21,777 bases of DNA from JOPF133 sp052144935 (GTDB taxonomy: Bacteria > Acidobacteriota > Terriglobia > Bryobacterales > Bryobacteraceae): positions 1-21,777 of the forward strand of contig JBKQPR010000168.1 of the NCBI GenBank assembly GCA_052144935.1, read 5' to 3'. The notes beneath the pieces are model-generated. The model did not search any database. It saw nothing but the letters and a program-made list of their open reading frames with translations, and had not been told where the DNA came from. A program made the translations under genes and the position numbers. Below are positions 8,659 through 16,017 of this stretch, one piece after another (the stretch's first letter is position 1; the number at the start of each line of letters is the position of its first letter).

Positions 8659-11334
8659 TTACCGCGCCTCGTAAAACGCGTTGAAGAAAAACTTATACGA
8701 CCCGTGCGATTGCCCGCGCCACTGCGGCTTGAATCCCAGCAGGATCACATGTCCTTTGCCGTAGACGGCGTCCAAAGCCGCCACTTTGCCCTCGATCCGG
8801 TCGGGGCCGGACAGGTAGCCGCTCTCTAAGGGCGATCGGTCGCGGTTGTACCTTGCCAGCACCGCGCCTTTGAAATCCGCCTTGGTGTCGAACGCCGGGC
8901 CGCGTTCGAACATCACCGTCGTGTCGGGCAGCATGCCGGCGGTCAGCGGGTTCTTGGGGTCCTCGATATGCACCTTCAGCAGCGCGCCCGAGCAGAAAAA
9001 CTGCGCGGCTGACACGCCCGCCAGCGCGTTCGTCACCGGCAGCTTGAATTGATTGATGGCGAACATGCTGGCGTTGTTGAACGCGATCAACGTGCCCCCC
9101 TCGCTGACGAAATCGAGTAGCGCTTCGACGCCCTCCTCGCCCAGGCCTCCGGCGTAGCGCTCCGGAATGGTGCCGGGGCGATGGCCGTTGAGGATCTGCC
9201 CTTCGGAAATGTCGGGGACCACGATGGCGTCGTAGTGCTCCTTCAAGTGGCCGCCCACGATATCGGCGTTGTATAGGTTCGTGAAGGGGAACTGGTACTG
9301 CTCCAGAATCCAGCGCGTCCAGCCTTCGTCGATCGAGGCCACCCACGGGCGGTACAGGCCGATGCGCCGCGGCTTGATGGGTTTGCCGCCCTCCTTGGCC
9401 TCCACCGCGCGCAGGCGGTTCTCGCTCAAAATGCCGTCCAGGCGGCCCTTCTCCAGGCCCGAGACCGCCACCTCGTCGCCCGCCAGCGAGACGGTCCCCT
9501 TGGCCGCCAGGATCTGGTTCACCGCCCGGTAGCTGGCATTGGCGCTCAGTTGAAATGGCGCGGCCAACCCGTTAATCTCCTTCACCGCCCGCAGCGAATC
9601 CAGGTACTGCTTGGTAGGCGGCGTGGTCACCGCGTGCACCTCCACGCCCATCTGGTACGGCAGCGTCCATCCCGTGACATCGTACGGGCGCTGCGTGATC
9701 GTGGGGTAGACCTGCGGCTCGAAGAGTTCCTTCACCAGGCCGGCAAACGGCTGGTTCATCAGGATCACCCAGGCGTCCGGGTTGGACGATTGGTGTACCT
9801 CGATGCCCTGCAGCATCAGCTTCTCCAGCAGCACCGCGGCCGTGGGGGCGTCGTGCTGCTCGCGTGGGATTTCGTAGGCGAAGGGCGGCTCCTTCTCGAA
9901 CCGCTCGATGGTGTCGCGCGCAGCCCGGTACTTGTTGTAGATCATCTGCTCGCGATACTTCACTGAGAGATCCAGCACCGCCATATCGGCCCCGTACATG
10001 TACTTGCAGGCGTCCGAAAGCCGCCACCAGCCGCCCTTCCAGGGACTCGCGTAGAGCATCTCCGTGCCCAGCCCCTGCCGCACGTTGGGAAACTCCTCCA
10101 CCGTGTAAAAATGCGGCGTGGCATAGCGGTAGAGGGCGGTTTCGGTGAAGAAGGAAATAGTGTGCCGGAAGTTGCCCACGTTGTCGAGATATCCGGGGTA
10201 CCACACGTCGAAGGTCTCCTGGTGCATCGACCCGGGCAGGCCGTGGTCGTCCAGGTATTCCGCGATGGTGGTGCCGATCAGGCTGAGCCAGCGCAGCATC
10301 AGCGGGTGCATGTTGCCGGAAATCGGGTCGGCGAAGGGCGGCAAATAGATGCGGCCCGGGAATGGCGCGGTCTGGTGCTGGGTGTAGAAGACCAGCGGCT
10401 GCGTTTCCAGCGTGGCCTTGATGATCTCGCGGCTCTCCAGCATGTTGAGCATGTACCCATCGCGGTTGTTATCGTGTCCCACGTACTTCTGCCAGAGCAC
10501 CGGCAGCGGGCTGACTTCGTAGGGCGTGCCGACATTGTCGCGATACCAATTGGCCACAATGCTCTGGCCGTCGGGGTTGATGGAAAACCACAGCTCGACG
10601 ATCAGGTTCTGGCGGATGGCTTTGAACTCCGGCTCCTCGCTGGCCACCAGGTCGTAGCCGAGCTGGATGGTGTGCTGGTGGTTGGCCACCTCGCTGGCGT
10701 GCAGGCCGCCGTCGATGTGGATGAACGGCTTCAGGTCGCGGGCCAGGGCGCGCGCCTGCTCGTCGTTGACGCCGCGGGCCAGCGCCAGCCGCCGCGAGAC
10801 TTCCTTGTAATGCTCCAGTTGCGCCAGGTTCTCGGGGTTGGAGATGAAGGCCATCCAGAATTCGCGGCCATCGCTCGACTTGCCGATCTCCACCAGTTTG
10901 ATGCGGTTGGACGACGCGGCAAGTTTGCGGAAGTAATTGAGCGACTCCTCGTAATTGGCCAGGTGGAAATCGGCGCCGGGCTTGTAACCCAGCACCGACT
11001 CCGGCGTAGGTATCTGGGCCCACGCCATCGCGCCGGTTAGTAAGAGGAGCGTAATCAGTAACGGTGCCACCGCTCCCCTGAAGACGGCGGTAGGGCAGGC
11101 GATTCGCCTGCCAGGTCCGCCGAGAGCAGGCGAATCGCCTGCCCTGCCACCCCACGCCACGTCTTCATCCGCTTCAGCGGGCCGCAGGCCCATGGGCACT
11201 CCCCTGAAGACCCGGCCCAGGCTGCTGGTACCGCGAGAGCGCCTAGCGGCGGGCGCTTTAGTGGGCCGCAGGCCCATGGGCACCCCCCGTAAACAAGCGG
11301 TTGTAAGTCGGGTGGACATCATAGTATTTCTCAT
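8659..11334 (-). CDS. Secreted M14-family zinc carboxypeptidase-like protein, copy 1, with repeat-interrupted signal peptide
   Basis: 891 aa. The ATG at 11334 shares ATGA with the stop of the upstream M14 gene, which supports this start and translational coupling. Residues 16-85 are a translated repeat insertion. Without it the N-terminus would read MRNTMMSTRLTTACL + RGAVAPLLITLLLLTGAMAWA, an ordinary signal peptide cut before Q107. The M14 domain has the zinc motif HASE (His212, Glu215), a likely third ligand His320 (FYTQHQ), the NPDG and DNNRDGY substrate-site blocks, and the likely catalytic Glu398 (FFTETALYRYA). From about residue 655 onward a GATase1/DUF4350-like fold follows (RIGLYRPWVASIDEGWTRW and a GGTLIAFNNAS loop). 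It is paralogous to the next gene but lacks its Gly/Ala-rich insert and C-terminal helices. Peptide substrate unknown. Confidence 0.9.
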   Translation of the reverse strand: MRNTMMSTRLTTACLRGVPMGLRPTKAPAARRSRGTSSLGRVFRGVPMGLRPAEADEDVAWGGRAGDSPALGGPGRRIACPTAVFRGAVAPLLITLLLLTGAMAWAQIPTPESVLGYKPGADFHLANYEESLNYFRKLAASSNRIKLVEIGKSSDGREFWMAFISNPENLAQLEHYKEVSRRLALARGVNDEQARALARDLKPFIHIDGGLHASEVANHQHTIQLGYDLVASEEPEFKAIRQNLIVELWFSINPDGQSIVANWYRDNVGTPYEVSPLPVLWQKYVGHDNNRDGYMLNMLESREIIKATLETQPLVFYTQHQTAPFPGRIYLPPFADPISGNMHPLMLRWLSLIGTTIAEYLDDHGLPGSMHQETFDVWYPGYLDNVGNFRHTISFFTETALYRYATPHFYTVEEFPNVRQGLGTEMLYASPWKGGWWRLSDACKYMYGADMAVLDLSVKYREQMIYNKYRAARDTIERFEKEPPFAYEIPREQHDAPTAAVLLEKLMLQGIEVHQSSNPDAWVILMNQPFAGLVKELFEPQVYPTITQRPYDVTGWTLPYQMGVEVHAVTTPPTKQYLDSLRAVKEINGLAAPFQLSANASYRAVNQILAAKGTVSLAGDEVAVSGLEKGRLDGILSENRLRAVEAKEGGKPIKPRRIGLYRPWVASIDEGWTRWILEQYQFPFTNLYNADIVGGHLKEHYDAIVVPDISEGQILNGHRPGTIPERYAGGLGEEGVEALLDFVSEGGTLIAFNNASMFAINQFKLPVTNALAGVSAAQFFCSGALLKVHIEDPKNPLTAGMLPDTTVMFERGPAFDTKADFKGAVLARYNRDRSPLESGYLSGPDRIEGKVAALDAVYGKGHVILLGFKPQWRGQSHGSYKFFFNAFYEAR
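11080..11289 (-). repeat. 210-bp palindromic repeat module inserted in frame into the M14 signal region
   Basis: Two related units lie head to tail. Read on the minus strand, an 84-bp unit and a 126-bp unit each begin (A/C)GGGG(A/G)GTGCCCATGG and both encode RGVPMGLRP. They share an identical 21-bp core (11263-11283 and 11179-11199) that folds as GGGCC/GGCCC. A 13-bp direct repeat CTCCCCTGAAGAC (11073-11085 and 11199-11211) lies exactly 126 bp apart. Total length is 70 codons, so the reading frame is kept. Boundaries are inferred from the disrupted signal peptide. Confidence 0.7.
11092..11145. repeat. Perfect 20-bp inverted repeat whose arms are themselves palindromes
   Basis: The left arm (11092-11111) and right arm (11126-11145) are exact reverse complements separated by 14 nt. 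Each arm contains GCAGGCGATTCGCCTGC or its complement, itself self-complementary. The element is inside the 126-bp unit above, and a variant with the same core occurs at 15966-15986. Confidence 0.85.
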
Positions 11335-14300
11335 GGCAGCACCGCCAGTTTATATTGGTCCAGCAGATCGTCCAGCCTCGCGGCGCTGAAATCCCGCGTG
11401 CGGAGATCCACCGCGAACTTCTTCAACTGCGCCGACCAGGCGGCGTCGCTGCGCGCCATGGCGGCGTCTTCCACCTGCGCGCGCAGGTCGTCCAAGAGCG
11501 GCACGCGATCGCGCTGGAAGGCGTCCAGAGCGGCTTCCAGAGCCTTGCCCTGGTCGGCCGCCGCGGGGCCGCGCGCCGTGAAGTAGGCGCGGTTGTGGTC
11601 CAGCAGGCGGGTCAGCTCGGCCTTCACCGATTCGGCCTCCCTGCGCCAGGCGGACTGCTGTGCGTTGCCGCCGCCGCCTCTCCCGCCGCGTCCGCCACGC
11701 CCGCCTTCTCCACCCGGTTCAGCCATGGCGGACGAGTAATACAGCGCGTTGAACAGGAACTTATAAGTTCCGTGCGATTGGCCGCGCCATTGCGGCCGGA
11801 ATCCTAGTAAGATGATGTGCCCCTGGCCATAATCGGCGTCCAGCGCGGCAGCCTTCCCCTGGATTCTGTCGGCGCCGAGCAAGAAACCACTAAGCAGCGG
11901 ATTGCGATCCTTGGGATAACTGGCCAGTACTCTGCCCCGGAAGGTGGCGCGCGTATCGAACACCGGGTTACGCTCGAACATCACCGCCGGGGTCGCCGGC
12001 AGCCCCGCGTTCACGGGGTGATTGGGATTGCTGAGTTCCACCCGCAGCAGCGAGCCGGAGCAGAAGAACTGGTTGTTGTTCAGCCCATTCACTGCATTGG
12101 TCACCGCCAGGTTGAATTCATCGATGGCGAACAGGCTGGCGTTCCCCAGGGCCACCAGCGTGCCGCCCTGGGTGACGAATTCGCGCAGCGCGTCGGCGCC
12201 GGCTTCGCCAATGCCGCCGGCGTACTGGCCCGGCACGCTGCCGGGCGCCATCCCGTCCATGATCTGCCGCGTGCCGGCCTCTGCGAAGACGATGGTGTCA
12301 TAGTGGTCGCGCAGGTGGCCGGCCTGGATATCGGAATTGTGCAGCCGGGCGAACGGGAAGCGGAATTGCTCCAGAATCCAGCGCGTCCAGCCCTCGTCGA
12401 TGTTGCCGCTCCATGGTTCGTAGATGGCCAGGCGCGGCTTCTTCACCGGCCAGGCCGCCGGGGCTTCCTTCAGCGAGGTGGCGTCCACGCCGTCCTTTTG
12501 CAGCAGCGCCGCGGCGGCGCCGGAAGCGTAGATGGTGCTTTCGGATTTGGCGAAGCTGACGGTCCCGCCGGCCGCCAGGATGTCGTTGACCGCCTCCATC
12601 GCGGCGTTGGAATTGTGCGAGAAGGCGAAGACCGGGCCGGAGCCTTCCACTTTGCCGCGAATCGGTTCTACGCGCTCGATCTTGCGGAGCTCGCGCCGCG
12701 TGGCTTCGTCGACCGGCTCGGATACCGCGACCACTTCGACGCCCATCTGCATGGGAAGCGTCCAGCCGGTGACATCGTAGGGAGTCTGCGCCGGCGCGGC
12801 TTGCGCGGCGCCGCCGCCCGCCGCAGCGCCGCCTGCCGCTCCACCTGCCGCTGCACCGCGGCCGCCACCACCGCCGCCCCGTCCGCCACCGCCCGCGCCG
12901 CGTCCACCGCCGCCAGCCGCTGCGCCACCAGCCGCCCCACCGGCGCCAGCCGCCCCACCACCAGCGCCACCAGCCGCCTCACCGGCGCCACCGCCCGGTG
13001 CTTCAGGTGCGCCCGCCGGACTAGCCGCACCTGCGGCCGGCGCTTCCGCCGCCGCCCCGCGTCCGCCGCGTCCTCCACCACCACCGCCGCCTCCGCGGCC
13101 GGCATCCGCCCCGACCGCCGGCGGATGCGGAATCTCCGGATACTTCTGAATATCGAACAGCTCCTTCACCAGCGCCGCGAAGGGCTGATCCATCAGCACC
13201 ACCCAATCGCCTTCGTGATACGTGGAGCCATTGGCGGTGAACTCGCGGGTGGCCTGGTGTACTTCGATGCCGTCGACGATGAGCTTCTCCACCAGCACCG
13301 CCGCAGTCACCTTGTCGCGCTGCTCGCGCGGGATCACGTAGGCATAAGGCGGGTCCTTGGTGAAGCGCGCGATCACGTCCTTGCCCGCACGGTAGCGCCC
13401 GTAGAGCAGCTCCTCGCGATTCTTAGAGGCGGTGTCCAGCACCGACATGGAAGACCCGATGTTGTAGCGCACCGCATCCGCCAGCCGCCACCAGCCGCCG
13501 CGCCAGGGACTCGAGTAGAAGACCTCGGTGTGCAGGTCCTGCTTGTCGCGCGGGAAATCCTCCACCGTGTAAAAGTGCGGGGTGGCGTAGCGGTAGAGCG
13601 CCGTTTCGGTAAGGAACGACACGGTGTTGCGGAAATTGTTGACGTGGTCGACGAAGCCTGGGTACCAATCGTCGAAGCGCCCGCGATGCATCGCGCCCGG
13701 CATGCCGTGCTCGTCCAGGTACGCCGCCATGGCGGTGCCGAACACGTTCACCCAGCGGTACATCAGCGGGTGCGGATTCAGGGAGACCGGATCGCCGAAG
13801 GGCGGAATCCAGATGCGCGCGGGAAACGGGGCGGTCTGATGGTGGTTGTAGAAGACCTCGGGGTAATATTCCAGATCGGCGCGCGTGATCACCTGCGACT
13901 CGATCATGTTGTTCATGTAGCCGTCGCGGTTGTTGTCGTGCCCGATGTACTCCTGGAAGAGGCCGGGCATGTTGCTCACCTCGTAGGCCGTGCCCAGGTT
14001 GCTGCGATACCAGGAAACCACCTGGTTCTGGCCGTCGGGGTTGATCGAAAACCAGAGCAGCAGGATGACGTTGTCGAGGATGTTGGCGGTGTCGGCGTCT
14101 TTGGCGGTGACCAGGTTATAGGCGAGCTGGATGGCGTGTTGCGCGGGCGCCACCTCAGTGGCATGCAGGCCGCCATCGATGTGTACGATCACCTTGCCGT
14201 TGTGCGCCAGGTCGCGCGCCTGGGCGTCGGTGAGGCCCTTGACCAGCGCCAGGCGCTTAGCGGTGTCCTTGTACTTGTCCAGGCTGGCGAGGTTTTTGGC

Positions 14301-14537
14301 CGACGAGACGATGGCGATATACCAATCCAGCCCGCGGGTGGTCTTGCCCACCTTGACCAGCTTGAGCTTGTCGGTGGCCTGCGCCAGCTTCTGAAAATAG
14401 CCCAGCGATTCATCGTAGCTGGCGAGAAAGAAATCGTCGCCCGGCTTGTGCCCCAACACCGATTCGGGCGTCGGGACCTGGCCCAGGGCGACCCCCAGAG
14501 ACGCACAGAAAACAGCCGCGAGCTTCAGAGGCTTCAT
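11331..14537 (-). CDS. Secreted M14-family zinc carboxypeptidase-like protein, copy 2, with Gly/Ala-rich insert
   Basis: 1068 aa from the ATG at 14537. MKPLKLAAVFCASLGVALG is a clean signal peptide cut before Q20; a GTG six codons upstream (14555) is possible but adds nothing signal-like. The zinc motif is HATE (His125, Glu128), the likely third ligand is His233 (NHHQ), and the likely catalytic residue is Glu311 (FLTETALYRYA), with NPDG and DNNRDGY blocks between. Residues about 476-584 are an almost pure Gly/Ala/Arg stretch, absent from copy 1. From about 700 to 935 there is a GATase1/DUF4350-like domain, then a second Gly/Arg run (about 950) and a roughly 110-residue helical tail. It is first gene of a two-gene unit; its TGA overlaps the ATG of copy 1. 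A CACCCGG/CCGGGTG hairpin lies at 14578-14602 in the leader. Confidence 0.9.
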   Translation of the reverse strand: MKPLKLAAVFCASLGVALGQVPTPESVLGHKPGDDFFLASYDESLGYFQKLAQATDKLKLVKVGKTTRGLDWYIAIVSSAKNLASLDKYKDTAKRLALVKGLTDAQARDLAHNGKVIVHIDGGLHATEVAPAQHAIQLAYNLVTAKDADTANILDNVILLLWFSINPDGQNQVVSWYRSNLGTAYEVSNMPGLFQEYIGHDNNRDGYMNNMIESQVITRADLEYYPEVFYNHHQTAPFPARIWIPPFGDPVSLNPHPLMYRWVNVFGTAMAAYLDEHGMPGAMHRGRFDDWYPGFVDHVNNFRNTVSFLTETALYRYATPHFYTVEDFPRDKQDLHTEVFYSSPWRGGWWRLADAVRYNIGSSMSVLDTASKNREELLYGRYRAGKDVIARFTKDPPYAYVIPREQRDKVTAAVLVEKLIVDGIEVHQATREFTANGSTYHEGDWVVLMDQPFAALVKELFDIQKYPEIPHPPAVGADAGRGGGGGGGGRGGRGAAAEAPAAGAASPAGAPEAPGGGAGEAAGGAGGGAAGAGGAAGGAAAGGGGRGAGGGGRGGGGGGRGAAAGGAAGGAAAGGGAAQAAPAQTPYDVTGWTLPMQMGVEVVAVSEPVDEATRRELRKIERVEPIRGKVEGSGPVFAFSHNSNAAMEAVNDILAAGGTVSFAKSESTIYASGAAAALLQKDGVDATSLKEAPAAWPVKKPRLAIYEPWSGNIDEGWTRWILEQFRFPFARLHNSDIQAGHLRDHYDTIVFAEAGTRQIMDGMAPGSVPGQYAGGIGEAGADALREFVTQGGTLVALGNASLFAIDEFNLAVTNAVNGLNNNQFFCSGSLLRVELSNPNHPVNAGLPATPAVMFERNPVFDTRATFRGRVLASYPKDRNPLLSGFLLGADRIQGKAAALDADYGQGHIILLGFRPQWRGQSHGTYKFLFNALYYSSAMAEPGGEGGRGGRGGRGGGGNAQQSAWRREAESVKAELTRLLDHNRAYFTARGPAAADQGKALEAALDAFQRDRVPLLDDLRAQVEDAAMARSDAAWSAQLKKFAVDLRTRDFSAARLDDLLDQYKLAVLP

Positions 14538-14730
14538 AAGAGGGTAGCCTACCACGCCATTTCAGGTGCGCGCTACCCACCCGGCCCCCAGAGCTCCGGG
14601 TGAATCGCGGCGGCGGGGTGCCCTGGGAGCCTCGGTTCATAGGCGTTAAAATAAGGCCGTTGGCAAGACGACCTCGGCTGCGCGCGATCCGGTCTCGGGC
14701 TCGCGTGGGGTTGCAACTTCCCAGATCGCC

Positions 14731-14969
14731 GTTTCAAGTAAGCCGCTGGCGCGGCGGACGCTTCGCGTCTCTATGGGTGCAGCCCTTGCTCGCAGAAAAG
14801 TTCTCCCTGCTTGCTTCGTACGGAACATGGAGGTAGCATCAATGGGTGCCTTGCAGGCCCCACCTCGGCCTCCCTACCTCTCAAGCAAATCAGTACGAAA
14901 GTACCAAAACACCATTCAAATTCCATAGCTGGTCGCGTCCGCCGCAAGCGCCAGCGGCTCACTTGAAAC
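14731..14969. repeat. Long imperfect inverted repeat, arms about 180 bp apart (MITE-like)
   Basis: The left arm 14731-14761 begins GTTTCAAGTAAGCCGCTGGC. The right arm 14935-14969 is its reverse complement with one substitution and a 4-base insertion (GCAA). The 173-bp interior has no open coding frame. Arm length and interior size suit a decayed non-autonomous element. I see no clear target-site duplication, so an inverted duplication is equally possible. Confidence 0.7.
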
Positions 14970-14971
14970 GG

Positions 14972-15032
14972 CTCTATCGAAAGTGACGCGGCGGTCGGCC
15001 ACCGCTGTCTCGCCGCATCACTTCCGATAGAG
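14972..15032 (-). repeat. 22-bp stem-loop, perfectly foldable only as minus-strand RNA
   Basis: Arms 14972-14993 (starting CTCTATCGAAAGTGA) and 15011-15032 (ending CTTCCGATAGAG) pair over 22 positions around a 17-nt loop. The two non-Watson-Crick positions are A-C and C-A on the plus strand but U-G and G-U on the minus strand. This suggests a minus-strand transcript or structure under selection. It starts 3 nt beyond the preceding inverted repeat. No known RNA family was recognised. Confidence 0.6.
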
Positions 15033-15281
15033 TGCTAACGTTTGGGGCCCCCGAGCGGCAGAAGTCCCAGATGGCGTTTCGTTCATGCGGAATTCCAAGC
15101 CGGCGACCGGTGAGGTGCGGGGGTTCCGCTCCAGCATTGAGATGAGCGCGTCATTCGAACGAGGGCGTTATTATTGGATGGGACGTCGCGCACGACCATG
15201 GAGAGAAACGGCTGCGGCACGGAGATCCTTGACCTCGCGCTCTCATCTGAACCCGTTTCAACGATACCTGATCGGAACGTA

Positions 15282-15663
15282 AGGATCGGGCGGTACATGG
15301 ACCTGGGGAAGTTCGTTAGGACGCTCCAGAATGGTGGACTTTACTTCTCGGTGCTGGGATCGGGGTCGGCCGCCGGACGGGTTTCTTGCCAAGTTGGGCG
15401 ACGACTTGGAGGCTGCGCCTCCCAGGCTACCGAAGGGCGCCAGCCCTCTTGAAGAGCAGCACGCTTTCAGCCGGTGGCCGGTGAGCCGCTGCATCACCTT
15501 TGCGAACGGTTGGCACTGTTCAGAGCATGAATCAGCCGCGATGTGGGCCATTTACGCGGGTCGTCAACAGGGGGTCGCGATTCAGTCGACCCTCAAGACC
15601 CTTGCGAAGGTCTTTCCAGTCGCGGCACCCTCGCGGCGTAGTACAATGCGGCAGATCCCATGA
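15282..15663 (+). pseudogene. DUF2971-family gene remnant, frameshifted and 3'-truncated
   Basis: One frame reads VRIGRYMDLGKFVRTLQNGG then LYFS (ATG at 15297). Near 15348 similarity moves one frame over to RCWDRGRPPDGFLAKLGDD and later WHCSEHESAAMWAIYAG, then GVAIQSTLKTLAKVF, ending at TGA 15661-15663. The RYMD..KF..LL...LYFSR opening and the W...NEHESAAMWxxY...GVAIxS block are typical of DUF2971 proteins, which are usually well over 200 aa. Here about 120 residues remain in two frames and the C-terminal half is gone. The final TGA overlaps the ATG of the next gene. The function of DUF2971 is not established. Confidence 0.58.
15642..15647 (+). promoter_or_regulatory. -10-like box (TACAAT) just before the 77-aa gene
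   Basis: TACAAT matches five of six consensus bases and ends 12 nt before the ATG at 15660, so the transcript would have a leader of only about 6 nt. No -35 match and no Shine-Dalgarno sequence are visible. Confidence 0.3.
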
Positions 15664-15893
15664 CCGTCACCTCCGACAAAGCCATCGGCCGCTCGCCCGA
15701 AGAGTTGTCCCTCGATGAGCGCCTGCACCTCATCGGCAAATACATCGCTATGGAAATCTATTCGCCGGCAACCTTACCCTTCCGGCGCATCGAAGCCATC
15801 GGCGATTCCGCTGCGGATTGCATCCGCATGCTCCGCTCGCGCGGCCTGGATCCGGAGAATTTCGAATACAGCCGACTGGCTCCGCCTTACTGA
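15660..15893 (+). CDS. Small hypothetical protein, 77 aa
   Basis: Sequence starts MTVTSDKAIGRSPEELSLDE and ends SRLAPPY. It is soluble and mostly helical-looking, with no signal peptide or membrane segment. Codon third positions are strongly G/C, as in the flanking genes, which supports real coding; the decayed frame just upstream lacks this bias. The ATG overlaps the stop of the DUF2971 remnant (ATGA), but no ribosome site is visible and a -10-like TACAAT lies close upstream, so it may be transcribed on its own. It converges on the S9 peptidase gene across a palindrome-rich gap. I do not recognise a family and assign no function. Confidence 0.7.
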   Translation: MTVTSDKAIGRSPEELSLDERLHLIGKYIAMEIYSPATLPFRRIEAIGDSAADCIRMLRSRGLDPENFEYSRLAPPY

Positions 15894-15943
15894 GAACTGC
15901 TGCCGGCTCCCTGTGGTCGCGGCTCGGAACGCGCATCGGAGCC

Positions 15944-15986
15944 GGGCGCCAAGGGCACCCGGATTGGGCAGGCGAACCGCCTGCCC
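15944..15986. repeat. Two adjacent hairpins between convergent genes; possible bidirectional terminator
   Basis: GGGCGCC/GGCACCC with a 3-nt loop (15944-15960) is followed by GGGCAGGCG/CGCCTGCCC with a 3-nt loop (15966-15986). The second matches the GCAGGCGA-TCGCCTGC core of the repeat at 11092-11145 with one central change, so it is a dispersed family member. Its place between the converging 77-aa and S9 genes would suit transcript ending, though neither side has a T-run. Confidence 0.55.
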
Positions 15987-16017
15987 TACCTGCGACCTCA
16001 GCGAGGGTGCGCCCGCC

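Larger units (their letters stand above)
14538..15281. other. 744-bp gap with inverted repeats and no intact gene
   Basis: No coding region is supported. The segment holds a long imperfect inverted repeat (14731-14969) and a 22-bp stem-loop (14972-15032) described separately, plus a small GTAC-GAAA-GTAC hairpin at 14893-14904. The part between the inverted-repeat arms has lower GC than the genes. The promoter of the M14 pair should lie near 14560-14680 on the minus strand but no good match was found. Confidence 0.5.

Noticed and set aside
8459..8674. Small basic plus-strand frame beginning MSRRRQRRLAKRDR
   Set aside because: Codon third positions are not G/C-biased, it overlaps the end of the M14 gene, and no family is recognised; could be revisited if conserved.
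11817..14603. 928-codon open frame on the plus strand opposite the second M14 gene
   Set aside because: It is the antisense shadow of a GC-rich gene; no family pattern, and the minus strand carries a signal peptide and complete M14 motifs.
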